The position numbers and the translations under genes are program-made. From Wolbachia endosymbiont of Mansonella ozzardi (lineage in GTDB: Bacteria > Pseudomonadota > Alphaproteobacteria > Rickettsiales > Anaplasmataceae): 8,422 bases of DNA. Location of the stretch: NCBI RefSeq assembly GCF_020278625.1, contig NZ_JADAKK010000003.1, positions 26,697 through 35,118 of the forward strand. The letters run 5' to 3'. Positions 1-5,819 of this stretch are shown in pieces. The notes beneath the pieces are model-generated. The model was not told the origin of the DNA, made no database searches, and worked only from the letters and a program-made list of their open reading frames with translations. The first letter of the stretch is position 1. Each line of letters begins with the position of its first letter.

Positions 1-20
1 TACTCACTATCTATCTTTAA

Positions 21-262
21 ATTGGCGTTTTTTATTGTCTTAAACGCTTTAACAAGCGTATTTTAGGTTATATATAGGCAAAGACCTTGAAAGTTTTAGA
101 AAAGGCATGAAACACAAGTAGTGCAAAAAAAATTAAACATAAGAAGCCAAGTACATTGAGTTTTTTATCGTTTAATCTGCACAAAATGAAGATAAACAAT
201 AGCTTCAGTACTACGATAAGGGGGTTAGAGGAATTTGTCAAGTAGTTTTTTTAGTTCTGTTT
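21..262. repeat. Left arm of a degenerate inverted repeat pair
   Basis: This segment matches the reverse complement of roughly 7911-8084. Shared blocks include attggcgtttttta at 21-34, gtcttaaacgc at 37-47, ccaagtacattgagtttttt at 147-166 and caagtagttttttt at 239-252. The left copy has about 67 bases (near 49-118) that the right copy lacks. Similarity runs past the stop codon of the encoded remnant into the 3' flank, so a whole gene unit was duplicated, not only the coding part. The 3' flank of the left copy contains a small hairpin, ACGCTT (44-49) and AAGCGT (54-59), which the right copy has lost in its deletion. Confidence 0.75.
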
Positions 263-284
263 CTATACCAGTGTTGGATGACAA
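68..284 (-). pseudogene. Remnant of a small hydrophobic protein gene (left copy)
   Basis: Read on the minus strand, this stretch encodes a hydrophobic tail that includes RLNDKKLNVLGFLCLIFF and ends in FKVFAYI before a TAA at 70-68. A possible TTG start lies at 284-282, giving MSSNTGIETELKKLL, but one extra base near 237 breaks the frame between this part and NSSNPLIVVLKLLF. The other copy of the family at 7911-8070 lacks that base. With the extra base removed the product would be about 71 residues, with one or two likely membrane segments. Between the two copies, 8 of 11 codon differences in the best-conserved 22 codons are synonymous, which supports past translation. The family is unknown to me, so no function is assigned. 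The proposed start overlaps a palindrome-like sequence (267-286) and is uncertain. Confidence 0.5.
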
Positions 285-315
285 GGAATAAAGTCTGCAT
301 ACTTATGGCAACCTC

Positions 316-2184
316 TTACCTCCGCTCAAATAGTTTTTCAATATCACTTAGTTTCATTTCTATATAAGTTGGCCTTCCGTGGTTACATTGTCCCGAATAT
401 GGTGTTTTTTCTATTTGCCTCAGCAGTTCATTCATTTCCTCCAATTTCATTTTTCTGCCAGCTCTAATTGATCCATAACAAGCGATAGTAGCCAATATTT
501 TGTTCACTTTATCTTCTATTGGTAGAGTATCTTCTATTTCCGTTAATCTATCAACTATATTTATCAGCATCTCTTTTACGTCTATTGTGCCCAAAATTAC
601 AGGGATTTCCTTTACCACAACCTTATTTTCTGGTCTAATTTCAATGTCAAAACCCATTTCGAAAAGCTTATTTTTATAAATCTCAACCATCTCCATTCCA
701 GCTTGGTTTTTGATTTCAATCGCTTCAGGAAGTAATAATTTTTGTCTTTTTATACTTGATTTTTGTTTTAAGCACTCGTATATCAGCCTCTCATGGGCTG
801 CATGCTGATCAACTATAATCAGTTTGCCTTTAGCCTCAGCAATAACATAAGTATTGTAGACCTGGCAACGTGCAAACCCGAGTGGATAGCTCTCTATCAA
901 ATCAATTTGTTCTCTTTCTAAAACTATGGTCTCCACTTGTGATGGGAATTTTTGTATACCAGTGTAATTAAACGATTTTAACTGTTCCGACAGGTTCTCT
1001 GCTCTTTCGCTTGGAAAAGCAAATTCTTTCATCAGTTGATTTTCTAAAGGATTTGGCCTTCTTTCATGAGATTCTTTCCGATTTTCTGCTTCTTTGCTTT
1101 TTCCACTATCAATAAGCTCATCACCCCCTTTGCCAACATCGAAAGGTGGGCCTTCCTTAAGCCCCTCTGTTATTCTAGCATCACTCATTGTAAAGCTGCC
1201 TATTCTTGTTGACAATACCTTAATTAGCCCTCTTGTCACTATTTCATATATTAGTCTCTTATTTTGAAATCTTACTTCTGATTTATTTGGGTGTACATTT
1301 ACATCTACTTGATCATATGGCACCTCCAAATGCAACGCTGCAAAGGGATATCTATCGTTTGGAACAAAATCACGATACGCGTACCGAACCGCACCAACAA
1401 GTAGATTATCTTTTATTGGTCTTCTATTAACAAATGTATAAATCATATCAGACTTACCTCGATTGATGGTCGGTTTGCAGACGTGTCCTGTCAGTTTGAT
1501 TCCGCCTTCTTCTTCATTAACCTCCAGAAAATTATTTTGAAATTCTTTTTCTATTTCACATAGTCTACTAAACAACGAGGTTTGCTTGGCATATTTCAAA
1601 AGCTTTTTATTACCTGAAGTGAGAGTAAACCCTATACGATAGTTAACCATTGCTAGGTTATTTACAATATCAACGATGCCTTGAGTTTCTGCTCTTTCGG
1701 TTTTTAGAAATTTTAGCCTGTTTGGAATGGCAAAAAACAAATCTCGTACTTCAATATATGTGCCTTGTGATAAAGGGTAAGGCGTAATTTCCCCCACTTT
1801 TTCTCCACCCTCATACCTTATAGACCAAGCTTCACTTGCTCCTCCTGCTCTAGAAGATAACTTTATCCTACTTACTGCTGCTATCGAAGGCAGCGCTTCT
1901 CCTCTAAAGCCAAGATGCCTGATTTCTATTAATTCACTATCGCCTAATTTTGAAGTAGCATGACGCATAAATGCAAGTTCTAGATCATTCTTTTCTACTC
2001 CACTTCCATTATCTATCACAGTGATAAGATTGCGCCCACCACTCTCTATCTTGATCTCTATTTCTGAACTTTCAGCATCTATTGCATTTTCAACTAATTC
2101 CTTCACTACGCTTGCTGGTTTCTCAATTACTTCTCCCGCTGCTATACGGTTTATAGTTTTTGTATCTAAAAGAATTATTGCCAT
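316..2184 (-). CDS. mutL: DNA mismatch repair protein MutL
   Basis: MutL couples mismatch recognition by MutS to strand incision and removal during repair of replication errors. The 622-residue protein has the full family architecture. The N-terminal GHKL ATPase carries ELVENAIDA (E29, N33), DNGSG (D58), ATSKL (76-80) and GFRGEAL (92-98). A transducer domain with NRRPIKD follows near residue 256, then a charged low-complexity linker (about 340-400), then the C-terminal dimerisation domain. That domain holds [12 protein letters not shown] (D459), matching the metal-binding endonuclease motif DQHA-X2-E-X4-E, plus ACYGSIRAG (C569) and QCNHGRP (C600, H602), which form the zinc-associated motifs. 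It is therefore a nicking-type MutL, unlike the MutH-dependent enterobacterial protein. The ATG lies 4 bases after the purE stop, so the gene is probably translated from a purE-mutL transcript. Confidence 0.97.
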   Translation of the reverse strand: MAIILLDTKTINRIAAGEVIEKPASVVKELVENAIDAESSEIEIKIESGGRNLITVIDNGSGVEKNDLELAFMRHATSKLGDSELIEIRHLGFRGEALPSIAAVSRIKLSSRAGGASEAWSIRYEGGEKVGEITPYPLSQGTYIEVRDLFFAIPNRLKFLKTERAETQGIVDIVNNLAMVNYRIGFTLTSGNKKLLKYAKQTSLFSRLCEIEKEFQNNFLEVNEEEGGIKLTGHVCKPTINRGKSDMIYTFVNRRPIKDNLLVGAVRYAYRDFVPNDRYPFAALHLEVPYDQVDVNVHPNKSEVRFQNKRLIYEIVTRGLIKVLSTRIGSFTMSDARITEGLKEGPPFDVGKGGDELIDSGKSKEAENRKESHERRPNPLENQLMKEFAFPSERAENLSEQLKSFNYTGIQKFPSQVETIVLEREQIDLIESYPLGFARCQVYNTYVIAEAKGKLIIVDQHAAHERLIYECLKQKSSIKRQKLLLPEAIEIKNQAGMEMVEIYKNKLFEMGFDIEIRPENKVVVKEIPVILGTIDVKEMLINIVDRLTEIEDTLPIEDKVNKILATIACYGSIRAGRKMKLEEMNELLRQIEKTPYSGQCNHGRPTYIEMKLSDIEKLFERR

Positions 2185-2188
2185 AAAT

Positions 2189-2683
2189 TTACCATGAACC
2201 CGGTTTTTCCTTTACTTCTTTAGTCTGTTTCTCTCTCCATTTTTTTAACCTACCTGCAATTTCATTGTTGGAAATTGACAATATAGACGCGGCGGTAATG
2301 GCAGCATTATATGCTCCACTCTCTCCTATGGACATTGTTGCAACCGATACACCTTTTGGCATTTGCACTATAGACAATAGACTATCCAGCCCGTTTAATT
2401 GCCTACTACGTACAGGGACGCCGATAACAGGTAAATAAGTAAGCGACGCAATCATACCAGGTAAATGAGCTGCTCCCCCTGCACCAGCTATAATAACCTT
2501 AAGACCTTTTTCTTGTGCAGATTTAGCAAAATTGAATAGCCTTTCTGGCGTTCTGTGTGCAGATATTATAAATATATCATGCGAAATCCATAGCTCTTTT
2601 AACATATCAACAGTATGAGACATAGTGCTATAATCCGATTCACTTCCCATAATTACAGCAACATCTTTTCTTATTTCTGCCAT
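2189..2683 (-). CDS. purE: N5-carboxyaminoimidazole ribonucleotide mutase PurE
   Basis: PurE converts N5-CAIR to 4-carboxy-5-aminoimidazole ribonucleotide in de novo purine synthesis, working after PurK in the cytoplasm. From the ATG at 2683 the protein has 164 residues, the usual length for a single-domain class I PurE. It shows GSESD (13-17) in the phosphate/nucleotide-binding loop, SAHRTPER with the expected catalytic His43, and [12 protein letters not shown] (66-77). GVPVRS and [12 protein letters not shown] follow. A TTG two codons upstream (2689) is open, but the ATG gives the natural [13 protein letters not shown] start. The family motif near residue 113 is usually GVPVAT; here it reads GVSVAT, a small departure. 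No strong Shine-Dalgarno sequence is visible. It is the first gene of a purE-mutL pair, and I see no purK in the window. Confidence 0.96.
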   Translation of the reverse strand: MAEIRKDVAVIMGSESDYSTMSHTVDMLKELWISHDIFIISAHRTPERLFNFAKSAQEKGLKVIIAGAGGAAHLPGMIASLTYLPVIGVPVRSRQLNGLDSLLSIVQMPKGVSVATMSIGESGAYNAAITAASILSISNNEIAGRLKKWREKQTKEVKEKPGSW

Positions 2684-2945
2684 ATTCAACGTAATTTTAT
2701 TTACTAACTAAATAGTGTTTCAGCTAAAAAGCAACAAATATTTGAGTTACATTATGAATATAATATGTAGCATTCTCGTTCAACAGGGATTTGAACGAAT
2801 ATCTGTTTTAAGATATGGAGATATAAACTTCTTATGTAATATGAATTTACAAAATGACTATTTTAGCCTTGCAACTGCCGTTCCTCTTGCTATAAATAAT
2901 TTTTTTAGGTAAAATAATAATTAAGATTAAAATAGACTTGGTAAA

Positions 2946-3023
2946 ATATTAATATACAATCAATTTAAAGCTTTATATATTAATATCTATAATTATTTAG
3001 TACAAACTATATGATATTAATAC
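2946..3023. promoter_or_regulatory. Repeated ATATTAATAT palindromes, possible operators
   Basis: The perfect 10-bp palindrome ATATTAATAT occurs at 2946-2955 and 2977-2986, with centres 31 bases apart, close to three helical turns. A 9 of 10 match, ATATTAATAC, follows at 3014-3023. A different palindrome, TAAAGCTTTA, lies between the first two at 2966-2975 and overlaps the proposed -35 region. The second copy falls in the -10/-35 spacer. This arrangement just before a helix-turn-helix gene suggests autoregulation; that is inference, and the base composition raises the chance background. Confidence 0.4.
2964..2993 (+). promoter_or_regulatory. Probable promoter of the Xre-like gene
   Basis: A perfect TATAAT lies at 2988-2993. 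The -35 position is weak: TTTAAA or TTAAAG at 2964-2970, with a spacer of 17-18 bases. Transcription would start near 3000, about 50 bases before the ATG at 3049. A weak -35 with a strong -10 fits a controlled promoter, but the AT-rich context makes chance matches likely. Confidence 0.45.
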
Positions 3024-3048
3024 TTTGAGATATCAGATTTATGTTGTA

Positions 3049-3390
3049 ATGTCTTACAAAGTTTTTGATAGTGGGTATAAAAAGATTATGGAAATAATAA
3101 TATCATTAGACAACGGTTTATGCTTTGTAGAAATAAAAAAGAAGCTACTTAGCATAATCAGCGAATTTATAAGAACAAAGTGTTGGACTCAAGCTCGCGC
3201 AGCAGAAGAACTAGGTGTTGATCAGCCAAAGATATCACAAATTAAAAATGGCAAAACGGATGGGTTCTCTCTAGAGCGATTGTTAGGATTCCTCAAAAAA
3301 TTAGGTTTTGGAATAACGATTATAATAACAGAGAACCAAGCAGTAAAATTTAAAGAAGAAAAGGCAAAACATGAAGCTGAGTCTCAATAG
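3049..3390 (+). CDS. Xre/HigA-like helix-turn-helix protein
   Basis: From the ATG at 3049 the product is 113 residues. Residues 46-68 (WTQARAAEELGVDQPKISQI and onward to KNGK) form a clear Xre/Cro-type helix-turn-helix, followed by FSLERLLGFLKKLGFGITIII. That layout resembles the small HTH_37-type proteins that act as HigA-like antitoxins or single-domain repressors. The tail is lysine- and glutamate-rich. The start is uncertain: an in-frame TTG at 3025 and an ATG at 3088 are also possible, and none has a strong Shine-Dalgarno sequence. The conserved part begins after the 3088 ATG. No toxin gene is visible on either side, so it is either an orphan antitoxin or a stand-alone regulator. Palindromes upstream may be its own operators. 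It ends 57 bases before rpoZ. Confidence 0.8.
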   Translation: MSYKVFDSGYKKIMEIIISLDNGLCFVEIKKKLLSIISEFIRTKCWTQARAAEELGVDQPKISQIKNGKTDGFSLERLLGFLKKLGFGITIIITENQAVKFKEEKAKHEAESQ

Positions 3391-3395
3391 AGAAG

Positions 3396-3427
3396 TTGAC
3401 ATTTTGTTTTTTGTGATACAGTATAAA
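3396..3427 (+). promoter_or_regulatory. Probable rpoZ promoter
   Basis: A perfect -35 hexamer TTGACA lies at 3396-3401, immediately after the stop of the upstream gene. Candidate -10 boxes are TACAGT at 3417-3422 (spacer 15) and TATAAA at 3422-3427 (spacer 20); neither spacing is ideal. The position fits a promoter that serves rpoZ and possibly the mnh genes behind it. Confidence 0.5.
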
Positions 3428-3447
3428 ACTTATTAAGGCAGTATTTT

Positions 3448-3864
3448 ATGGCTGAATCTGTTATAGAAAAATGCACGGAGCAGGTGAATAACCGTTTTAA
3501 ATTAGCTCTATTGGCGAGTCAGAGAACACATGACTTAAATACAGGGGCAAGTAGTCCAATTGAGGCAGCTAAGTTTAAAGGTCACAAGAATACCATCATT
3601 TCTTTATACGAAATATCAGAAAGACAGGTAGATACTCATGAATTATTTAGCCTTTTGGTAAGCAGATGTAAAGAATATATGAAAGGAAATGTGAGTAATG
3701 CCTATAGCAGTAATACAAGTAAGCTAGAAAAACTACTAAATTTTTCTTATGACCAGTTCAACATAGATTCCGATATGGATCAAGAAAGTGTTAATATTCA
3801 GGATGATGAGGTAGAAACCGAAATAGACGATCAAGACAGCGAGAAAATAGATGATGAAGATTAG
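3448..3864 (+). CDS. rpoZ: DNA-directed RNA polymerase omega subunit
   Basis: Omega binds the beta-prime subunit of RNA polymerase and helps its folding and assembly. The N-terminal third is diagnostic: NRFKLALLASQRTHDLNTGA (residues 15-34) matches the NRFeLvLLAahRar core of the family, and KNTIISLYEIS near residues 47-57 matches the following KnpvvALrEIa element. The protein has 138 residues, longer than typical bacterial omegas of about 70-130. It ends in a strongly acidic tail from about residue 108, rich in D and E with no predicted fold. An AAGG ribosome site at 3435-3438 sits 9 bases before the ATG. The next gene starts 36 bases downstream on the same strand, so rpoZ may be co-transcribed with the mnh cluster. 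Confidence 0.9.
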   Translation: MAESVIEKCTEQVNNRFKLALLASQRTHDLNTGASSPIEAAKFKGHKNTIISLYEISERQVDTHELFSLLVSRCKEYMKGNVSNAYSSNTSKLEKLLNFSYDQFNIDSDMDQESVNIQDDEVETEIDDQDSEKIDDED

Positions 3865-3900
3865 ATAGAGCAAAGTACTACTGAAGTTTGTAATTTATAG

Positions 3901-4146
3901 ATGATCTACATTACTGTTTATGTGCTGCTGCTTTGTATTAGTGTAATGCTATACCGTATAGTATCCAAGCTGAGCGGTGTTTATGACAAGGTGCTAGCAT
4001 TTAATAGTTTTTCGACACAAGCAGTTTTACTCATAACAACAATGTCGATTGTTCTGAACAATTTCTTTTTGCTTGATATAGCGCTTTTGTACGCTAGTAT
4101 TAGTTTTGTATCAACTGTAGCACTAATGAGATTAATGTTGCTTTGA
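3901..4146 (+). CDS. mnhF: Mrp/Mnh cation:proton antiporter subunit F
   Basis: This 81-residue integral membrane protein has about three hydrophobic helices. The stretch YDKVLAFNSFSTQAVLL (residues 28-44) corresponds to the DRvvALdtlt segment typical of MrpF/MnhF/PhaF, and LDIALLYASISFVSTVALMR matches the C-terminal ldvALvlAlvgFlgt helix. MrpF belongs to the small-subunit module of the multisubunit Na+(K+)/H+ antiporter and equals MbhB in membrane-bound hydrogenases. It is the first mnh gene here, 36 bases after rpoZ and 6 bases before mnhG. No good Shine-Dalgarno sequence is seen before the ATG. MrpE, which usually precedes MrpF, is missing. Confidence 0.88.
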   Translation: MIYITVYVLLLCISVMLYRIVSKLSGVYDKVLAFNSFSTQAVLLITTMSIVLNNFFLLDIALLYASISFVSTVALMRLMLL

Positions 4147-4152
4147 TAATTT

Positions 4153-4437
4153 ATGATAGGACCTATTTTCATATTCTTAGGTATTTGTTTAGTAATCATT
4201 TCAACCATAGGGACAATCAGATTTCCTGATTTTTATACTAGGTTACATGCAGTAAGCATAATAGATTCCAGCGGCGCGATGTTATTGTTGATTGGTTTTG
4301 CTCTGCAAAATGAATTTTCAATCAATACTATTAAAATAATGTTATTAATCCTTATAGTATGGATAGCTAACTCAACTAACAGCTATATTTTAGCGTGCAC
4401 TTATTATAAAAGTAAAGGAAAAACTAAAGAAGGTTAA
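4153..4437 (+). CDS. mnhG: Mrp/Mnh cation:proton antiporter subunit G
   Basis: The 94-residue membrane protein contains STIGTIRFPDFYTRLHAVSI (residues 17-36), the hallmark glGllRlPDvytRlHAat signature of MrpG/MnhG. SSGAMLLLIGFAL follows in the second helix. About three transmembrane helices are expected, with a basic C-terminal tail (KSKGKTKEG). In the Mrp complex this subunit packs with MrpF and MrpE; it equals MbhC in Mbh hydrogenases. It begins 6 bases after mnhF and ends one base before the next ATG, so the genes are very probably translated from one message. Confidence 0.92.
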   Translation: MIGPIFIFLGICLVIISTIGTIRFPDFYTRLHAVSIIDSSGAMLLLIGFALQNEFSINTIKIMLLILIVWIANSTNSYILACTYYKSKGKTKEG

Positions 4438-4438
4438 G

Positions 4439-4966
4439 ATGCTAGAAATATTGAATGTAACATTACTTTTTCTATTACTTACGGTTACGGTTTTTATAGT
4501 TCTTTCAAAACACTTAGTTGTAAGTGGCATTCTAATGTGTGCATTTAGTTCACTCATTGCACTTATGTATTTAATTATGAACGCGCCTGATGTTGCAATT
4601 ACTGAAGCTTCAGTTGGTGCAGGGCTCAGTACAGTTTTTATGTTTGCTGCGCTTTCTTTGATAAAAAAACATAAAGTAAATTTATCTCACAACCCTATAA
4701 CACTTTTTTCTATTTTATTTTTGACTGTATTCTTATCACACTTTATAACTCAATTACCGGATTTTGGCAGCCATGACGCTCCAATCCACTTGCACGTTGC
4801 TCCTTATTATATAGAAAATACTGAAAAAGTTGCTGGTATTCCTAATATAGTGACGGCTATTTTAGCAAGCTTTCGTGGTTATGATACATTTGGGGAAACT
4901 ATAGTAGTCTTTACTGCCGCACTTTGTATAACATTAACATTAAAAGAAGAAAAAGAAAATGATTAA
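4439..4966 (+). CDS. MbhD/MbhE-like subunit (MrpA C-terminal domain)
   Basis: The 175-residue protein joins two modules found as separate genes mbhD and mbhE in Mbh hydrogenases, and as the C-terminal end of MrpA/MnhA in Mrp antiporters. The MbhD part is marked by APDVAITEASVGAGLSTVFM (residues 49-68), a signature that contains a conserved acidic pair in the membrane. The MbhE part is marked by HVAPYYIENTEKVAGIPNIV and RGYDTFGETIVVFTAA (from R146). About five or six transmembrane helices are likely. The large NuoL-like N-terminal antiporter part of MrpA is absent, so this is a stand-alone accessory subunit. AAGG at 4430-4433 gives a good ribosome site. The end overlaps the start of mnhB by 8 bases. 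Confidence 0.87.
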   Translation: MLEILNVTLLFLLLTVTVFIVLSKHLVVSGILMCAFSSLIALMYLIMNAPDVAITEASVGAGLSTVFMFAALSLIKKHKVNLSHNPITLFSILFLTVFLSHFITQLPDFGSHDAPIHLHVAPYYIENTEKVAGIPNIVTAILASFRGYDTFGETIVVFTAALCITLTLKEEKEND

Positions 4967-5378
4967 AGATCCGGTATTAAATGCAGTAACATTTTTAATG
5001 GTGCCTTTTATTATCCTATTTGGCTTATATATACAATTTCACGGCGACTACACTCCAGGTGGGGGGTTCCAAGCCGGAATAATTATTGCTTCCGGGATAA
5101 TACTGTATTCAATGTTGTTTGGTGTATCCGTAACTTTAAAAGCAATACCCTATTCTGTAATTAAACTTACCAATATGCTAGGTATTTTAATCTACGGAGG
5201 AACGGGTATTGTAACAGTTTTATTTGGCAAAAGTTTTTTATCTTATGATATATTATTAACTAACAACGTTAACGGTCAAAAATTTGGTATTTTCCTGGTA
5301 GAACTGGGTGTAGCACTTACTGTCTTCTCCTCTATGTTGATAATATATGTAAGCTTTGCTCGTATAAAAAAACAATGA
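4959..5378 (+). CDS. mnhB: Mrp/Mnh cation:proton antiporter subunit B
   Basis: The 139-residue protein has the MnhB/MrpB signature: a first helix leading into FGLYIQFHGDYTPGGGFQAG (residues 21-40), where HGxxxPGGGFQxG is strongly conserved, and then further helices ending in a basic FARIKKQ tail. About four transmembrane segments are visible. It equals MbhF in Mbh hydrogenases. It overlaps the preceding gene by 8 bases and the following gene by 4 bases (ATGA), so translation of these genes is probably coupled. In Mrp complexes MrpB lies next to the C-terminal part of MrpA, which fits the gene order here. Confidence 0.92.
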   Translation: MIKDPVLNAVTFLMVPFIILFGLYIQFHGDYTPGGGFQAGIIIASGIILYSMLFGVSVTLKAIPYSVIKLTNMLGILIYGGTGIVTVLFGKSFLSYDILLTNNVNGQKFGIFLVELGVALTVFSSMLIIYVSFARIKKQ

Positions 5379-5686
5379 CTTTATATAATTATACAACTAT
5401 TATTATATTAATGATGCTGGGCTTGTATACTATCATAAATGATAAGAATCTAATCAAGAAAATGATAGGGGTAAACGTTTTCCAAGCGTCTGTTCTGCTA
5501 TTTTACATATCTTTAGGATATATAAAAAGCTCTTTGCCTCCTATGCTAGTTTCAAATTTTTATTTATATAGCAATCCTATACCGCATGTTTTAATGCTCA
5601 CTGCCATAGTAGTTGGAATTGCAACATTTTCAGTTGGATTGTCTATAGCAATAAAAATAGAAGAAAAATATGGAATAATTGACTAA
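5375..5686 (+). CDS. mnhC: Mrp/Mnh cation:proton antiporter subunit C (NuoK-like)
   Basis: MnhC is homologous to NuoK of respiratory complex I. The 103-residue product has three hydrophobic helices. Recognisable elements are GLYTIINDKNLIKKMIGVNV (residues 16-35), matching the GlYlil..nliKkiiGl segment, and NPIPHVLMLTAIVVGIA near residues 67-83, matching the NPlPqALvLTAIVIgfA signature of the family. It equals MbhG of Mbh hydrogenases. Its ATG overlaps the mnhB stop as ATGA. It is the last mnh gene; in Mrp or Mbh loci an MrpD/MbhH antiporter gene would come next, but here rpoD follows after 133 bases. Confidence 0.9.
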   Translation: MTLYNYTTIIILMMLGLYTIINDKNLIKKMIGVNVFQASVLLFYISLGYIKSSLPPMLVSNFYLYSNPIPHVLMLTAIVVGIATFSVGLSIAIKIEEKYGIID

Positions 5687-5759
5687 GACCAACATATGTG
5701 AGTTAACAGTATCTTAAACTATATTAAGTAACAGGTAGTTACAAGCTAAAAATTAAACT

Positions 5760-5784
5760 ATAGGCTTACTTGTTGTAAGCTTAT
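5760..5784. promoter_or_regulatory. Hairpin between mnhC and rpoD
   Basis: ATAGGCTTAC (5760-5769) and GTAAGCTTAT (5775-5784) form a 10-bp stem (one G-U pair) with a 5-base loop, ttgtt. It lies 35 bases before the rpoD start. The plus-strand T-run after it is short and broken (ttta), so it is at best a weak terminator for the mnh genes. It may instead be a leader structure or mark an RNA-processing site for rpoD. I find no convincing -35/-10 pair for rpoD in 5687-5819; TTAACA at 5703-5708 lacks a well-spaced -10 box. Confidence 0.45.
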
Positions 5785-5819
5785 TTACTAATGGTGTAAA
5801 AGTTTTAAATATAAAGGTA

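Larger units (their letters stand above)
2684..3048. other. AT-rich divergent intergenic region
   Basis: This stretch separates purE (minus) from the Xre-like gene (plus). It must hold the purE promoter, although I cannot pick a convincing one. A plus-strand open frame from a GTG at 2715 to 2912 could encode 65 residues, but it has no recognisable domain and no clear ribosome site. It may be chance or a decayed gene. The right part (2940-3025) is very AT-rich and contains a consensus -10 box and repeated palindromes, listed separately. Confidence 0.6.

Noticed and set aside
1233..1430. Plus-strand open frame inside mutL
   Set aside because: It is antisense to a well-conserved coding region and has no family features.
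2778..2800. A tRNA-like T-loop (caacagggatttgaacg resembles the complement of GTTCAAATCCC)
   Set aside because: The flanking bases do not form a five-pair T-stem and no acceptor, anticodon or D arm can be built around it on either strand.
3981..4208. Minus-strand frame across mnhF and mnhG
   Set aside because: It overlaps two recognised genes and has no independent support.
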